This document shows positions 9,057 to 19,698 of a stretch of 64,000 nucleotides of DNA, piece after piece. How positions within the stretch are numbered: the stretch's first letter is position 1; every line of letters begins with the position of its first letter. Made by a program: the position numbers and the translations under genes. The stretch comes from Gramella sp. KN1008. GTDB taxonomy: Bacteria; Bacteroidota; Bacteroidia; Flavobacteriales; Flavobacteriaceae. The stretch is from the NCBI RefSeq assembly GCF_004332155.1, contig NZ_SJDV01000003.1:124001-188000 (forward strand). Direction: 5' to 3'. A model generated the notes under the pieces. That model did not search any database. It saw nothing but the letters and a program-made list of their open reading frames with translations, and was not told where the DNA came from.

Positions 9057-12000
9057 ATGGCTAGAAATAATGATAAAAATACAGTACAGAGGTTCAACCA
9101 GATCTCTATAGGTTTAGCTTCTCCAGAGTCCATCCTCGCGGAGTCTCGTGGTGAGGTGCTAAAGCCGGAAACCATCAACTACCGTACGCACAAACCTGAG
9201 CGTGACGGATTGTTCTGTGAGCGTATTTTTGGTCCTGTGAAGGATTATGAGTGTGCCTGTGGAAAATACAAAAGGATCCGATATAAAGGGATCGTTTGTG
9301 ACCGTTGTGGTGTAGAGGTTACCGAGAAAAAGGTACGTAGGGATCGTGTTGGTCACATTAACCTTGTTGTGCCTGTAGCTCATATCTGGTATTTCCGCTC
9401 GCTGCCTAACAAAATTGGTTATTTGTTAGGGCTTCCTTCCAAGAAGCTGGACATGATCATCTACTACGAAAGATATGTAGTGATCCAGCCAGGTATCGCG
9501 AAGGATGAAGATGGAAAACCATTAAAGAAAATGGACTTCCTTACTGAAGAAGAATATCTGAACATTTTAGATGAACTTCCTCAGGAGAATCAGTATTTAG
9601 AAGATAGCGACCCCAATAAATTCATCGCGAAAATGGGTGCTGAATGTCTTATCGAGATCCTTAAGAGAATAGATCTTGATGAGCTTTCATACGAATTAAG
9701 ACATAAAGCTAACAACGAAACTTCCAAGCAACGTAAGACAGAAGCTCTTAAAAGACTTCAGGTTGTGGAAGCTTTCCGTGATGCTAACGCAAACCGGGAG
9801 AACCTTCCGGAATGGATGATCATGAAAGTGGTTCCTGTAATTCCACCGGAATTAAGACCACTTGTACCTCTTGATGGTGGGCGTTTCGCAACTTCAGACC
9901 TTAATGATCTTTACCGTCGTGTAATTATCCGTAATAACCGTCTGAAGCGTTTAATGGAGATCAAAGCTCCTGAAGTGATCCTGCGTAATGAAAAACGTAT
10001 GCTTCAGGAATCGGTGGATTCATTGTTCGATAATACAAGAAAATCATCAGCAGTTAAAACTGATTCTAACCGTCCGCTTAAATCACTTTCAGATTCATTG
10101 AAAGGTAAACAGGGACGTTTCCGTCAGAACCTGCTTGGTAAACGTGTTGATTATTCTGCACGTTCGGTGATCGTTGTAGGACCAGAATTGAAGATGTTTG
10201 AGTGTGGTCTTCCAAAGAACATGGCAGCCGAGCTTTACAAGCCTTTTATCATCAGAAAACTGATCGAAAGAGGTATAGTAAAGACTGTGAAATCTGCTAA
10301 GAAGATCATCGATAAAAAAGAACCTGTAGTTTGGGACATACTGGAGAACGTATTGAAAGGACATCCGGTATTATTGAACCGTGCCCCCACGCTTCACCGT
10401 TTGGGTATCCAGGCATTCCAGCCTAAACTAATTGAAGGTAAAGCAATTCAGCTTCACCCACTGGCATGTACCGCATTCAACGCCGACTTTGACGGTGACC
10501 AGATGGCGGTTCATTTACCACTTGGGCCAGAAGCTATACTTGAAGCACAGCTATTGATGCTAGCTTCTCATAACATATTGAACCCTGCAAACGGTTCGCC
10601 TATTACTGTACCATCTCAGGATATGGTGCTTGGTCTTTATTATATGACCAAACACAAGAAATCTACTGAGGAGGAACCTGTAAAAGGTGAAGGACTTACT
10701 TTCTATTCTGCAGAGGAGCTTGTTATAGCTTACAACCAGAAGAGAGTAGACCTTAACGCGGGAATCAAAATCAGAACTAAAGATTATAACGAAAAGGGAG
10801 AACTGGTTAACCAGATCATTGAAACCACTGTAGGTAGAGTTTTATTTAATGAAGCTGTACCTGAAAAAGCAGGATATATCAATGAGGTACTTACTAAAAA
10901 ATCCCTTCGTGAGATCATAGGTAAGATCCTTAAAATTACCAGTGTACCTGAAACTTCTGAATTCCTTGACGAGATTAAACAACTTGGATATGGATTCGCA
11001 TTCCGTGGTGGACTTTCCTTCAGCTTAGGTGATATTATCATCCCTGAAGAGAAACAGGCTATGATCGATGAAGCCAATGAGCAGGTTGAAGGTATCATCG
11101 GTAACTATAACATGGGTCTTATTACGAATAACGAACGTTATAACCAGGTTATTGATATCTGGACTTCTACCAATGCGGGTCTAACCGAATTGGCTATGAA
11201 ACGTATCCGTGAAGATAAGCAAGGATTCAACTCCGTATATATGATGCTTGATTCCGGAGCTCGTGGTTCTAAAGAACAGATCCGTCAGCTTACCGGTATG
11301 CGTGGTCTTATGGCCAAGCCTAAGAAATCTAACTCTGGTGGTGGTGAAATTATCGAGAACCCGATTCTTTCTAACTTTAAGGAAGGTCTTTCGATTCTTG
11401 AATACTTTATCTCTACTCACGGTGCTCGTAAAGGTCTTGCAGATACCGCACTTAAAACGGCCGATGCTGGTTACCTAACCCGTCGTCTGGTAGATGTTTC
11501 TCAGGATGTTATCGTAAATGAAGATGACTGTGGAACTCTAAGAGGTGTTGAAGTTAGACCGCTTAAGAAGAACGAAGAGATCGTTGAATCACTTGGAGAA
11601 AGAATTCTTGGACGTATCGCACTTAATGATGTGATCAATCCATCGACTGATGAAGTTATTGTTGCTTCCAATGAAGAGATTACCGAAGAAATAGTAGCAC
11701 AGATAGATGAAGCGCCGATTGAAAGTGTGGAAGTACGTTCTCCGCTTACTTGTGAGGCGAAGAAAGGTATCTGTATCAAGTGTTACGGTCGTAACCTGGC
11801 CACGAACAAGATCGTTCAGACAGGTGAGGCGGTAGGTGTTGTGGCAGCTCAGTCAATTGGTGAGCCTGGTACACAGCTTACACTTCGTACCTTCCACGTG
11901 GGTGGTATTGCTGGTAACATTTCAGAAGAAAATAAACTTGAAGCTAAGTTCAACGGTATTGCCGAGATCGAAGACCTTAAGGTTGTGAAGGGAGAAGCTC

Positions 12001-13358
12001 CTGACGGAGGTACAGCAGATATTGTTATTTCCCGTACAGCTGAAGTTAAGATCAAGGATAAGAAGACCGGAGTTGTTCTAAGTAATAATAACATTCCTTA
12101 CGGTGCCCAGATCAATATTGGAGATGGTGCGGAAGTTTCTAAAGGAGACGTGATCTGTACATGGGATCCATATAACGGTGTGATCATTTCTGAATTCGCC
12201 GGTAAGATCAAGTACGAAAATGTTGAACAGGGTGTGACTTATCAGGTTGAAATCGATGAGCAGACAGGGTTCCAGGAAAAAGTAATTTCTGAATCGCGTA
12301 ACAAGAAGCTTATCCCAACCCTTCATATTTTAGGTAAGAAAGATGAAGTGATCCGTTCTTATAACCTTCCTGTAGGTGCTCACCTGATGGTGGACAACGA
12401 AGAGAAGATCGGAGTTGGTAAGATTTTGGTGAAGATACCACGTAAATCTTCTAAAGCAGGGGATATTACAGGTGGTCTTCCAAGGGTGACAGAGCTTTTC
12501 GAAGCACGTAACCCATCTAACCCAGCGGTTGTATCTGAGATCGATGGTGTGGTATCATTCGGTAAGATCAAGCGTGGTAACCGTGAGATCATCGTAGAAT
12601 CTAAACTTGGAGAGGTTAAGAAGTATCTTGTTAAGCTTTCTAATCAGATCCTTGTTCAGGAGAATGACTATGTAAGAGCTGGTATGCCACTTTCTGATGG
12701 TTCTATTACTCCGGAGGATATCCTAAATATCAAAGGTCCGAACGCTGTACAGCAGTATCTTGTGAACGAAGTTCAGGAGGTATATAGGCTTCAGGGTGTG
12801 AAGATCAACGATAAGCACTTCGAGGTTGTAGTACGTCAGATGATGCGTAAGGTTCAGATCGTAGATCCGGGAGATACTATCTTCTTAGAGAATCAGCTGG
12901 TTCACAAAGATGACTTCATCGATGAGAATAACAAGCTGTTTGGAATGAAGGTTATCGAAGATGCCGGAGATTCTGAAAACCTTAAGCCAGGAAAAATTAT
13001 CACTCCAAGAGAACTTAGAGATGAGAACTCTATTCTTAGAAGAGAAGATAAGAACCTTGCAACAGCAAGAGACGTAGTTCCTGCGACTGCAAATCCTGTT
13101 CTTCAGGGTATTACCAGAGCTTCGCTGCAAACTAAGTCGTTCATTTCGGCTGCTTCTTTCCAGGAAACAACCAAAGTGCTGAACGAAGCTGCGGTAAGCG
13201 GTAAGATCGATGAACTTGAAGGATTGAAGGAAAATGTAATTGTAGGTCATAAGATCCCTGCAGGTACAGGTATGAGAAAGTACGATAGCATCATTGTTGG
13301 TTCTAAAGAAGAATTTGACGAAATGCTTGAGAAGAAACAGGAAGTTAACTATAACTAA
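9057..13358 (+). CDS. rpoC: DNA-directed RNA polymerase subunit beta'
   Basis: Catalytic beta' subunit, 1433 aa, the usual Bacteroidetes length. The zinc-binding cysteines are C66, C68, C81 and C84. The catalytic Mg-binding motif NADFDGDQM is at residues 475-483. The second Cys cluster ([19 protein letters not shown]) is intact. It ends the operon and is followed by a strong terminator at 13381. Confidence 0.99.
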   Translation: MARNNDKNTVQRFNQISIGLASPESILAESRGEVLKPETINYRTHKPERDGLFCERIFGPVKDYECACGKYKRIRYKGIVCDRCGVEVTEKKVRRDRVGHINLVVPVAHIWYFRSLPNKIGYLLGLPSKKLDMIIYYERYVVIQPGIAKDEDGKPLKKMDFLTEEEYLNILDELPQENQYLEDSDPNKFIAKMGAECLIEILKRIDLDELSYELRHKANNETSKQRKTEALKRLQVVEAFRDANANRENLPEWMIMKVVPVIPPELRPLVPLDGGRFATSDLNDLYRRVIIRNNRLKRLMEIKAPEVILRNEKRMLQESVDSLFDNTRKSSAVKTDSNRPLKSLSDSLKGKQGRFRQNLLGKRVDYSARSVIVVGPELKMFECGLPKNMAAELYKPFIIRKLIERGIVKTVKSAKKIIDKKEPVVWDILENVLKGHPVLLNRAPTLHRLGIQAFQPKLIEGKAIQLHPLACTAFNADFDGDQMAVHLPLGPEAILEAQLLMLASHNILNPANGSPITVPSQDMVLGLYYMTKHKKSTEEEPVKGEGLTFYSAEELVIAYNQKRVDLNAGIKIRTKDYNEKGELVNQIIETTVGRVLFNEAVPEKAGYINEVLTKKSLREIIGKILKITSVPETSEFLDEIKQLGYGFAFRGGLSFSLGDIIIPEEKQAMIDEANEQVEGIIGNYNMGLITNNERYNQVIDIWTSTNAGLTELAMKRIREDKQGFNSVYMMLDSGARGSKEQIRQLTGMRGLMAKPKKSNSGGGEIIENPILSNFKEGLSILEYFISTHGARKGLADTALKTADAGYLTRRLVDVSQDVIVNEDDCGTLRGVEVRPLKKNEEIVESLGERILGRIALNDVINPSTDEVIVASNEEITEEIVAQIDEAPIESVEVRSPLTCEAKKGICIKCYGRNLATNKIVQTGEAVGVVAAQSIGEPGTQLTLRTFHVGGIAGNISEENKLEAKFNGIAEIEDLKVVKGEAPDGGTADIVISRTAEVKIKDKKTGVVLSNNNIPYGAQINIGDGAEVSKGDVICTWDPYNGVIISEFAGKIKYENVEQGVTYQVEIDEQTGFQEKVISESRNKKLIPTLHILGKKDEVIRSYNLPVGAHLMVDNEEKIGVGKILVKIPRKSSKAGDITGGLPRVTELFEARNPSNPAVVSEIDGVVSFGKIKRGNREIIVESKLGEVKKYLVKLSNQILVQENDYVRAGMPLSDGSITPEDILNIKGPNAVQQYLVNEVQEVYRLQGVKINDKHFEVVVRQMMRKVQIVDPGDTIFLENQLVHKDDFIDENNKLFGMKVIEDAGDSENLKPGKIITPRELRDENSILRREDKNLATARDVVPATANPVLQGITRASLQTKSFISAASFQETTKVLNEAAVSGKIDELEGLKENVIVGHKIPAGTGMRKYDSIIVGSKEEFDEMLEKKQEVNYN

Positions 13359-13380
13359 TCCTGATAATAATTCAGAAAAG

Positions 13381-13406
13381 AGGCTCGCAATCGCGGGCCT
13401 TTTTTT
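13381..13406 (+). terminator. Intrinsic terminator after rpoC
   Basis: AGGCTCGC (13381-13388) and GCGGGCCT (13393-13400) form an 8-bp stem with loop AATC and one T-G pair, followed by six more T residues. It closes the rpoBC operon. Confidence 0.9.
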
Positions 13407-13427
13407 ATTTATCCCGATATTTGAAAT

Positions 13428-13883
13428 ATGAAGGATCACCTTAAAGATTTACTGGAATACTCTCATTATTTTAATGTTGAACTTATTAAAAAGTTTAATG
13501 ATGGTGATTTGCATCTTGCAATTCCTGAAAATTCACTGAAAGTGTTTTCTCATATCCTGAATGCCCAGCATATCTGGAATAGCAGGTTGGAAGAGAGGGA
13601 AACAGAATTTGATGTCTGGACAGTTCATTCCAAGGATGAGTTGATGGAACTTGAAAACAATAATTTTGAAAAGTCTCTTTCTATTTTAGAAAGACTGGAA
13701 TTGGATAAGAGTATCTTTTATAAAAATTCCAAAGGAGAGCAGTTTCAGAACTCTGTTCAGCAAATTTTGTTTCATATAGTGAATCACTCCACCTATCATC
13801 GGGGGCAGATAGCATTTGAAATGAGAAAAAGCGGATTGGAGCCAGTGGCATCTGACTATATTATTTACAAAAGAGAAAACTAG
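13428..13883 (+). CDS. DinB-family putative metal-dependent protein
   Basis: A 151-aa four-helix-bundle protein of the DinB/YfiT type. The expected metal ligands are visible: H48 (NAQHIW), H120 and H124 (VNHSTYHRGQ). DinB proteins of this kind include thiol-dependent transferases and many of unknown role, so no substrate can be given. It begins 22 bases after the rpoC terminator and probably has its own promoter. Confidence 0.75.
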   Translation: MKDHLKDLLEYSHYFNVELIKKFNDGDLHLAIPENSLKVFSHILNAQHIWNSRLEERETEFDVWTVHSKDELMELENNNFEKSLSILERLELDKSIFYKNSKGEQFQNSVQQILFHIVNHSTYHRGQIAFEMRKSGLEPVASDYIIYKREN

Positions 13884-13934
13884 TCTGACTTCCTATATAA
13901 GAATATTATAATTAACTTGAATAAAATTTTAATC

Positions 13935-14249
13935 ATGAGCGAAGAGAAAAAAAATAAAGGCGGAAAGATAAATATAGAGCTTGACGAATCGGTTGCCGAG
14001 GGAACCTATTCAAACCTTGCCATTATTAACCATTCAGTTTCAGAATTTGTTGTGGATTTTGTAAATATCATGCCTGGAAGACCAAAAAGCAAAGTGAAGT
14101 CAAGGATTATTCTTACCCCACAACATGCAAAGAGATTGCTAAAGGCATTAGGCGATAATATCAATAAATTTGAGCAGGCTCACGGTGAGATCAGAGATTA
14201 TGATAAAGCTCCCATCCCACTTAATTTTGGGCCAACAGGACAGGCATAA
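13935..14249 (+). CDS. DUF3467 family protein
   Basis: A 104-aa protein from ATG 13935 (MSEEKKNKGGKINIELDE). A TTG 18 bases upstream is in frame, but it would add only an atypical MNKILI segment. The sequence NLAIINHSVSEFVVDFVNIMPGRPKSKVKSRIILTPQHAKRLLKAL matches the DUF3467 pattern, which is widespread in Bacteroidetes and of unknown function. No signal peptide or membrane segment is seen. A strong terminator follows. Confidence 0.8.
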   Translation: MSEEKKNKGGKINIELDESVAEGTYSNLAIINHSVSEFVVDFVNIMPGRPKSKVKSRIILTPQHAKRLLKALGDNINKFEQAHGEIRDYDKAPIPLNFGPTGQA

Positions 14250-14277
14250 AGCATAAAACTTTTTATTCTAAGTCTAT

Positions 14278-14308
14278 AAAACATCCCGATATTATTTCGG
14301 GATGTTTT
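14278..14308 (+). terminator. Intrinsic terminator after the DUF3467 gene
   Basis: A perfect 12-bp stem (14278-14289 with 14297-14308) has core CATCCCGA/TCGGGATG, loop TATTATT and T-rich flanks. A-rich upstream sequence makes it potentially bidirectional. Confidence 0.9.
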
Positions 14309-14355
14309 ATTTTTAAACGGAAATTACCATCACGGTCAATTTAAATATTTGTCCT

Positions 14356-15369
14356 ATGAATCTGGAACTAAAAAAATATGTGCTTGAGCTAAAGCATACT
14401 TTTACAATCTCAAGGGAGTCCCACGACACCCAGGATACCCTTATTGCCTGTCTAAGTCTGGACGGGCATACCGGCTATGGAGAATCTACTTCAAATCCAT
14501 ATTATAAGATCACTTTTGAGAGTATGGAAAATGAAATTGAAGCAATTCGTAAAAAAATTGAAAATTTTGATTTTAAGGAACCGAAAGCTTTTCATGCCTT
14601 TCTAGTTTCCAAAGGACTTTCCAATTTTAGTATTTGTGCGCTGGATCTTGCCGCTCATGATCTTTACGGAAAACTTCAGGCTAAGCCTTTGTATAAACTC
14701 TGGGGAACTGACAATGCTAATTATCCGGTCACCAACTTTACCATAGGCCTGGATAGTATTGAGAAGATGCTTGAAAAGATGGAGGAGCAACCCTGGCCTA
14801 TCTATAAGATCAAACTAGGGACCGATGATGATCTTGAGATCGTAAAAGAGTTGAGAAAGCATACAGATGCCAAATTCAGAGTGGATGCGAACTGCGCCTG
14901 GGAAGCTTCGCAGACTATTAAATATTGCAAGGCATTCAAAGAGCTCGGTGTCGAATTCATTGAACAGCCTCTTAATGCAGAAGACTGGCAAGGCATGGAA
15001 AAACTGAAGAAAGAAGCTGTACTTCCTCTTATTGCTGATGAAAGCTGCATAGTAGAAGAAGATGTGGAGAAATGTGCCGGTTATTTTGATGGAATTAATA
15101 TCAAGCTTACCAAGTGTGGAGGTATCACTCCGGCATTAAGAATGATAAAAAAAGCAAAAGACCTTCACCTTAAAGTGATGGTGGGTTGTATGACCGAAAG
15201 TACCGTGGGGATTTCGGCAATTGCCCAGTTACTTCCCCAGCTTGATTATGTGGATATGGATGGAGCGCTATTGCTGAAAAATGATATAGCTGAAGGAGTT
15301 CAAATTCTGGACAATGGAAAGGTAATCTTTCCTCAGGAAAATGGGAGCGGAGTAAAATTGCTGAAATGA
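14356..15369 (+). CDS. Dipeptide epimerase (L-Ala-D/L-Glu epimerase-like)
   Basis: Enolase-superfamily enzyme, 337 aa, that would epimerise the second residue of a dipeptide, typically L-Ala-D-Glu from murein. The barrel shows the KxK motif (YKIKLG), metal ligands in DANCAW, EQPL and ADES, and a second catalytic Lys in NIKLTKCGG. CMTES follows near the C terminus. The family also has members with other dipeptide specificities, so the substrate is not certain. Its stop overlaps the start of the next gene by 4 bases (ATGA), so the two are translationally coupled. Confidence 0.85.
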   Translation: MNLELKKYVLELKHTFTISRESHDTQDTLIACLSLDGHTGYGESTSNPYYKITFESMENEIEAIRKKIENFDFKEPKAFHAFLVSKGLSNFSICALDLAAHDLYGKLQAKPLYKLWGTDNANYPVTNFTIGLDSIEKMLEKMEEQPWPIYKIKLGTDDDLEIVKELRKHTDAKFRVDANCAWEASQTIKYCKAFKELGVEFIEQPLNAEDWQGMEKLKKEAVLPLIADESCIVEEDVEKCAGYFDGINIKLTKCGGITPALRMIKKAKDLHLKVMVGCMTESTVGISAIAQLLPQLDYVDMDGALLLKNDIAEGVQILDNGKVIFPQENGSGVKLLK

Positions 15370-16421
15370 ATCATTACTTAGATAAGGCCCCTGGTTCCCG
15401 AATGATAAATGAGGAGCATGACCTGCTTTATTTTGGAGGAACTTCTTATCTGGGACTACAAACGAATCCGGAGTTTCAGGAACTTCTTTTTAAGAATATT
15501 AAGAGGCTGGGCACCAACTGGGGAGCCTCCAGGAAGTCGAATATCAGATTGTCCATATTTGAAGAATTTGAGAAGTATCTTTCTCAAAAAGCAGGCACCC
15601 AGGATGGTATGTGTGTTTCATCTGGTTATATGGCGGGTCAGATGCTCGCAAGATATTTTAGTGAAAATGGCTATACGCTATTGTGTGCGCCTAACACCCA
15701 TCCGGCATTGATACATGAGAACAGCAGGTTATTTAAGGATTATGAAGAGCTGGATAGGTTTCTAAAGGAATCTGTAAATTCTCCAGATCAGGATAAACCG
15801 GTGCTTTTTCTTGATACCGTTGATTTCTCAGGAATTAATTATCCACATTTTAAATCTCTTAAAGAATTACTTCTGAAAGATGTAATTCTGGTTGCTGACG
15901 ACTCTCATGGATTTGGTCTGATAGGGGAAGATGGCTATGGCATATATACCCTGCTAAAGCAAATCGAGGCTAAGGAACTTATCGTATGCGGCTCACTTGG
16001 CAAGGCTCTTGCCACACCCTGCGGTGTGGTTTTAGGGGATAAAGCCAGGATTGAGGGACTTAGAAATATGGACTTTTTTGCCGGCGGTAGTCCGCCATCT
16101 CCTGCTGCACTTAAAACTCTTATGGAAGCTGAAGGTATTTCTCGTTCCCAACGGTTACATCTTCGCAGCAATATTAAAACATTTATTGATTCGGTAACTT
16201 CAGAATTTCAGATGGTCCTCATGGATGACCATCCTGTGTTTGGTTACAATAATGAAGCCCTGACGGAATATCTGCTGAAGAAAGGAATTCTCACAACGAA
16301 TTTTCGATATCCTACCAAAACATCACCTTTAGTCAGCAAAATTGTATTGAATGCTGAGCATAGCCGGGAGGATATTCTGGAATTGACTGAAGCTATCAAT
16401 TCTTTTTTTGAACAAGCCTAG
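15366..16421 (+). CDS. PLP-dependent acyl-CoA transferase/aminotransferase-like protein (BioF/KBL type)
   Basis: Fold-type I PLP enzyme, 351 aa. DDSHGFG at residues 178-184 gives the cofactor-binding Asp and His, and K213 in GSLGKA is the Schiff-base lysine. It resembles the alpha-oxoamine synthase group (8-amino-7-oxononanoate synthase, Gly C-acetyltransferase) but is shorter, and no biotin gene is near. Coupling with the epimerase suggests use of an amino acid or dipeptide product; this is inference. Its stop lies 1 base from the convergent symporter stop. Confidence 0.75.
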   Translation: MNHYLDKAPGSRMINEEHDLLYFGGTSYLGLQTNPEFQELLFKNIKRLGTNWGASRKSNIRLSIFEEFEKYLSQKAGTQDGMCVSSGYMAGQMLARYFSENGYTLLCAPNTHPALIHENSRLFKDYEELDRFLKESVNSPDQDKPVLFLDTVDFSGINYPHFKSLKELLLKDVILVADDSHGFGLIGEDGYGIYTLLKQIEAKELIVCGSLGKALATPCGVVLGDKARIEGLRNMDFFAGGSPPSPAALKTLMEAEGISRSQRLHLRSNIKTFIDSVTSEFQMVLMDDHPVFGYNNEALTEYLLKKGILTTNFRYPTKTSPLVSKIVLNAEHSREDILELTEAINSFFEQA

Positions 16422-16422
16422 A

Positions 16423-17790
16423 TCAATTATATTTCTTAAAATAGATCTTTGCAGCCTTCATTACCCTAGGAGCCAGGATAAGCGTAGAGATCATTGTGGG
16501 TATGGCCATTAAGGCAAAGAATCCGTCAATCAGGTTCAGGATAAAGCTCAATGAGGTTGTCGCGCCCACTATGATACTTAGTATATAGATCCAGTTATAA
16601 TATTTTTTGTTTTCGGCTCCTATCAGGAAAGACAAACATTTGGTTCCGTAGTAAGAGTAAGAAAAAAGCGAGGAAATGCTAAAAGCGAGTATACACAGCA
16701 AAAGCAGATAATTGCCAACATAAGGGATTGACTGATCGAATGCCGCGGCCGTAAGGCTTACCCCATTCACATCGGTGCTCTGCCATACACCTGTTACCAG
16801 GATAGCCATAGCGGTTAGCGTACACACCACCAGCGTATCTATTGCCGGGCCTAACATGGCGATAAGTCCCTCGCGGATAGGTTCAGAAGTTTTACTCGCT
16901 CCATGGGCCATCGTTGCCGTACCAATACCGGCCTCATTGGAAAAAGCACCCCGTCTGATTCCCAGAAGAATTAAGCCTCCAAGAACTCCGCCAAGTAGAG
17001 GATCTCCTTTGTAATTATTAGCGGCAAAAGCATCTGTGAAAATAAGGGTGAAATATTTTATTACCTCGGTGTAATTCACAAAGAGAATTATAAGAACCGA
17101 AATGAAATATAAGGCCACCATCGCGGGGACCAGTTTTGAAACCGTTTTACTTATCCTGTCCAGTCCGCCAATGATCACAATTGTGGTGATGATGGTAAGT
17201 ACGATCCCGATGATAAGACTTGAAGTGAAACCTGTTTCAATATTATTGGGTTCAAGCAGAATATAATTAATAGCCTGTGTAAGCTGGTTTACATTAAAGA
17301 CCGGCAGCGCACCTACAAGTCCCGCCACAGCAAAGAATACTGCAAGAGGTTTCCATTTTTTACCAAGACCCTCAACTATAAAATACATCACACCACCCTG
17401 TATCTTACCTTCGGTATCCCTTCCACGGTACATCACCGCTAAACTGTTCGTAAAGAATTTGGTGGCCATACCAACCACAGCGCTAACCCATAGCCAGAAG
17501 ATAGCACCAGGCCCTCCCAGGGCGATTGCCACGGCTACACCTGCAATATTACCCATTCCAACGGTAGAAGATAAAGCGGTAGAAAGCGCCTGAAAGTGAT
17601 TGATGTCCCCGGGATCATCGGGATTATTATATTTTCCCCGAAGTACCTCTACCGAATGGCCCAGATACCTGAAGGGCAGAAACCTTGAGTAGATCAGGAG
17701 ATAGATCCCTCCGCCAATAAGAAGTATAACTAATGGAATTCCCCATACGGCTGAGGCGAAATCTGAAATAAACTGATCAATTCGGGACAT
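16423..17790 (-). CDS. Sodium:alanine symporter (AGCS family)
   Basis: A 455-aa inner membrane carrier with about 10-11 hydrophobic helices. The AGCS signature region is clear (ALSSTVGMGNIAGVAVAIALGGPGAIFWLW), as are GIRRGAFSNEAGIGTATMAHGAS and the C-terminal SYSYYGTKC. Family members take up alanine or glycine with Na+. The convergent dipeptide epimerase makes an alanine-scavenging link plausible, but the genes are on opposite strands and the link is unproved. Confidence 0.92.
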   Translation of the reverse strand: MSRIDQFISDFASAVWGIPLVILLIGGGIYLLIYSRFLPFRYLGHSVEVLRGKYNNPDDPGDINHFQALSTALSSTVGMGNIAGVAVAIALGGPGAIFWLWVSAVVGMATKFFTNSLAVMYRGRDTEGKIQGGVMYFIVEGLGKKWKPLAVFFAVAGLVGALPVFNVNQLTQAINYILLEPNNIETGFTSSLIIGIVLTIITTIVIIGGLDRISKTVSKLVPAMVALYFISVLIILFVNYTEVIKYFTLIFTDAFAANNYKGDPLLGGVLGGLILLGIRRGAFSNEAGIGTATMAHGASKTSEPIREGLIAMLGPAIDTLVVCTLTAMAILVTGVWQSTDVNGVSLTAAAFDQSIPYVGNYLLLLCILAFSISSLFSYSYYGTKCLSFLIGAENKKYYNWIYILSIIVGATTSLSFILNLIDGFFALMAIPTMISTLILAPRVMKAAKIYFKKYN

Positions 17791-17948
17791 GGATTTTTAT
17801 TTGTTTCCGAAAATAATAAAATTTCTCAGCCTATCTTATAGGTGATGATTTAAATTACAGGAATACTACAGTCATAGTGAACTTGGTTCAGCATATATCC
17901 GTTGAAACCCTGAAACCAGTTCAGAGCGATAGAAATATAATTTTTAGA

Positions 17949-19538
17949 TTAAAACTCCGAGGTGAAATGGAACTTTATAGATGGATACTTCTGCTGGGTC
18001 ATCTGCAATGAGAATTGAGAGTCAGCAAGAAATACCAGTTGACCAGATTTATCCTTTGCCAGGAATTTAGCTTTTACTCTCTTAAAATCCTTGAATTCCT
18101 CGCTCTTTTCATCCTCAGCTTCCACCCAGGTTGCCTTATGAACATTCAGGTTTTCATAAGTACATTTTGCACCGTATTCATGTTCAAGTCGGTATTGTAT
18201 CACCTCGAATTGAAGCGCTCCCACAGTACCAATTATCTTTCTTCCGTTTAGTTCGAGAATGAATAACTGTGCCACTCCTTCATCCATCAACTGGTCGATC
18301 CCTTTTTCAAGCTGTTTAGATTTCATAGGATCGGCATTGTTGATATACCTGAAATGTTCCGGAGAGAAGCTCGGAATCCCTTTATACATAAGATTTTCAC
18401 CTTCGGTAAGGGTATCACCGATCTTAAAATTTCCGGTATCATGAAGCCCAACAATATCTCCTGGATAGGAAACATCCACAACTTCTTTCTTTTCTGCAAA
18501 AAAAGCGTTCGGTGAAGAGAACTTCATATTCTTATTATTCCTTACATGGAGATAATTCTTGTTCCTTTCGAACTTTCCTGAGACGATCTTAATGAAGGCA
18601 AGCCTGTCTCTGTGTTTTGGATCCATATTGGCATGGATCTTAAAAACAAAGCCGGTGAAATCCTTTTCTTCAGGTTTCACCACTCTCGTATCACTTTCCT
18701 TTGGTCTAGGTGGAGGCGCGATATTAATAAAACAGTCCAGTAATTCCCTTACTCCAAAATTATTAAGAGCCGAACCAAAGAAAACTGGCTGCAGGCGTCC
18801 TTCCAGATAAGCTTCCCTGTCAAATTCAGGATAAACTCCCTGGGCAAGCTCGAGTTCATCTCTTAGAGTTGCTGCAGGTTTCTCCCCGATAAGATCATCC
18901 AGCTCATCTGTAGAGAGATCATCGATTTCTATAGTCTCTTCAATATCTTTTCTCGGGTCACCGGTAAAAAGATTTACATTTTTCTCCCAGATATTATAGA
19001 TTCCTTTGAAATCATAGCCCATCCCGATTGGGAAGCTGAGAGGTGTAACAGTGAGATTCAGTTTTTGTTCTATTTCATCCAAGAGCTCAAAAGCATCCTT
19101 TCCTTCACGATCAAGTTTATTGATAAATACTATCATGGGGATGTTACGCATCCGGCAGACTTCTACAAGTTTTTCGGTTTGTTCCTCAACCCCCTTGGCG
19201 ACGTCAATGACCACTATCACACTATCAACCGCTGTAAGGGTTCTGAAGGTGTCTTCAGCAAAATCCTTGTGCCCGGGTGTATCCAGGATATTAATCTTGA
19301 TATCGCGGTATTCAAAAGCAAGTACTGAAGTTGCCACAGAGATCCCTCTCTGTCGTTCGATCTCCATAAAATCACTTGTAGCGCCTTTTTTTATCTTATT
19401 CGATTTTACCGCGCCGGCTTCCTGGATAGCTCCTCCAAATAAAAGTAGTTTTTCGGTAAGCGTAGTCTTACCCGCATCGGGGTGAGAAATGATACCAAAG
19501 GTTCTTCTTTTATTGATCTCTTTCTGATACTGCTTCAT
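17949..19538 (-). CDS. prfC: Peptide chain release factor 3
   Basis: GTPase that recycles RF1/RF2 after termination. The 529-aa protein has G1 SHPDAGKT at residues 18-25, then [17 protein letters not shown] and NKLDR. RF3-specific features distinguish it from EF-G: the insert [28 protein letters not shown] and the C-terminal domain ending [20 protein letters not shown]. It is monocistronic and divergent from the OmpA gene. Confidence 0.97.
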   Translation of the reverse strand: [529 protein letters not shown]

Positions 19539-19698
19539 GCTACTGCTAATTGAGCGGCAAAAATACTATTATTTTGAGGAATTTCCTTTTTCAAAGAAAG
19601 CCTTTTCAGAAGCCTTATTTATTTGAGGCTTTTAACTCATAAGTTTATTGGGTATATGAACAATTTGTAAGATATTTAAGCAAAGTTTTTTGCACATT

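Noticed and set aside
12885..13439. A 184-codon open frame antisense to rpoC
   Set aside because: It lies wholly against a highly conserved gene, has no protein-family resemblance, and reflects codon bias of the real gene. The same holds for the antisense frame at 31132-31731.
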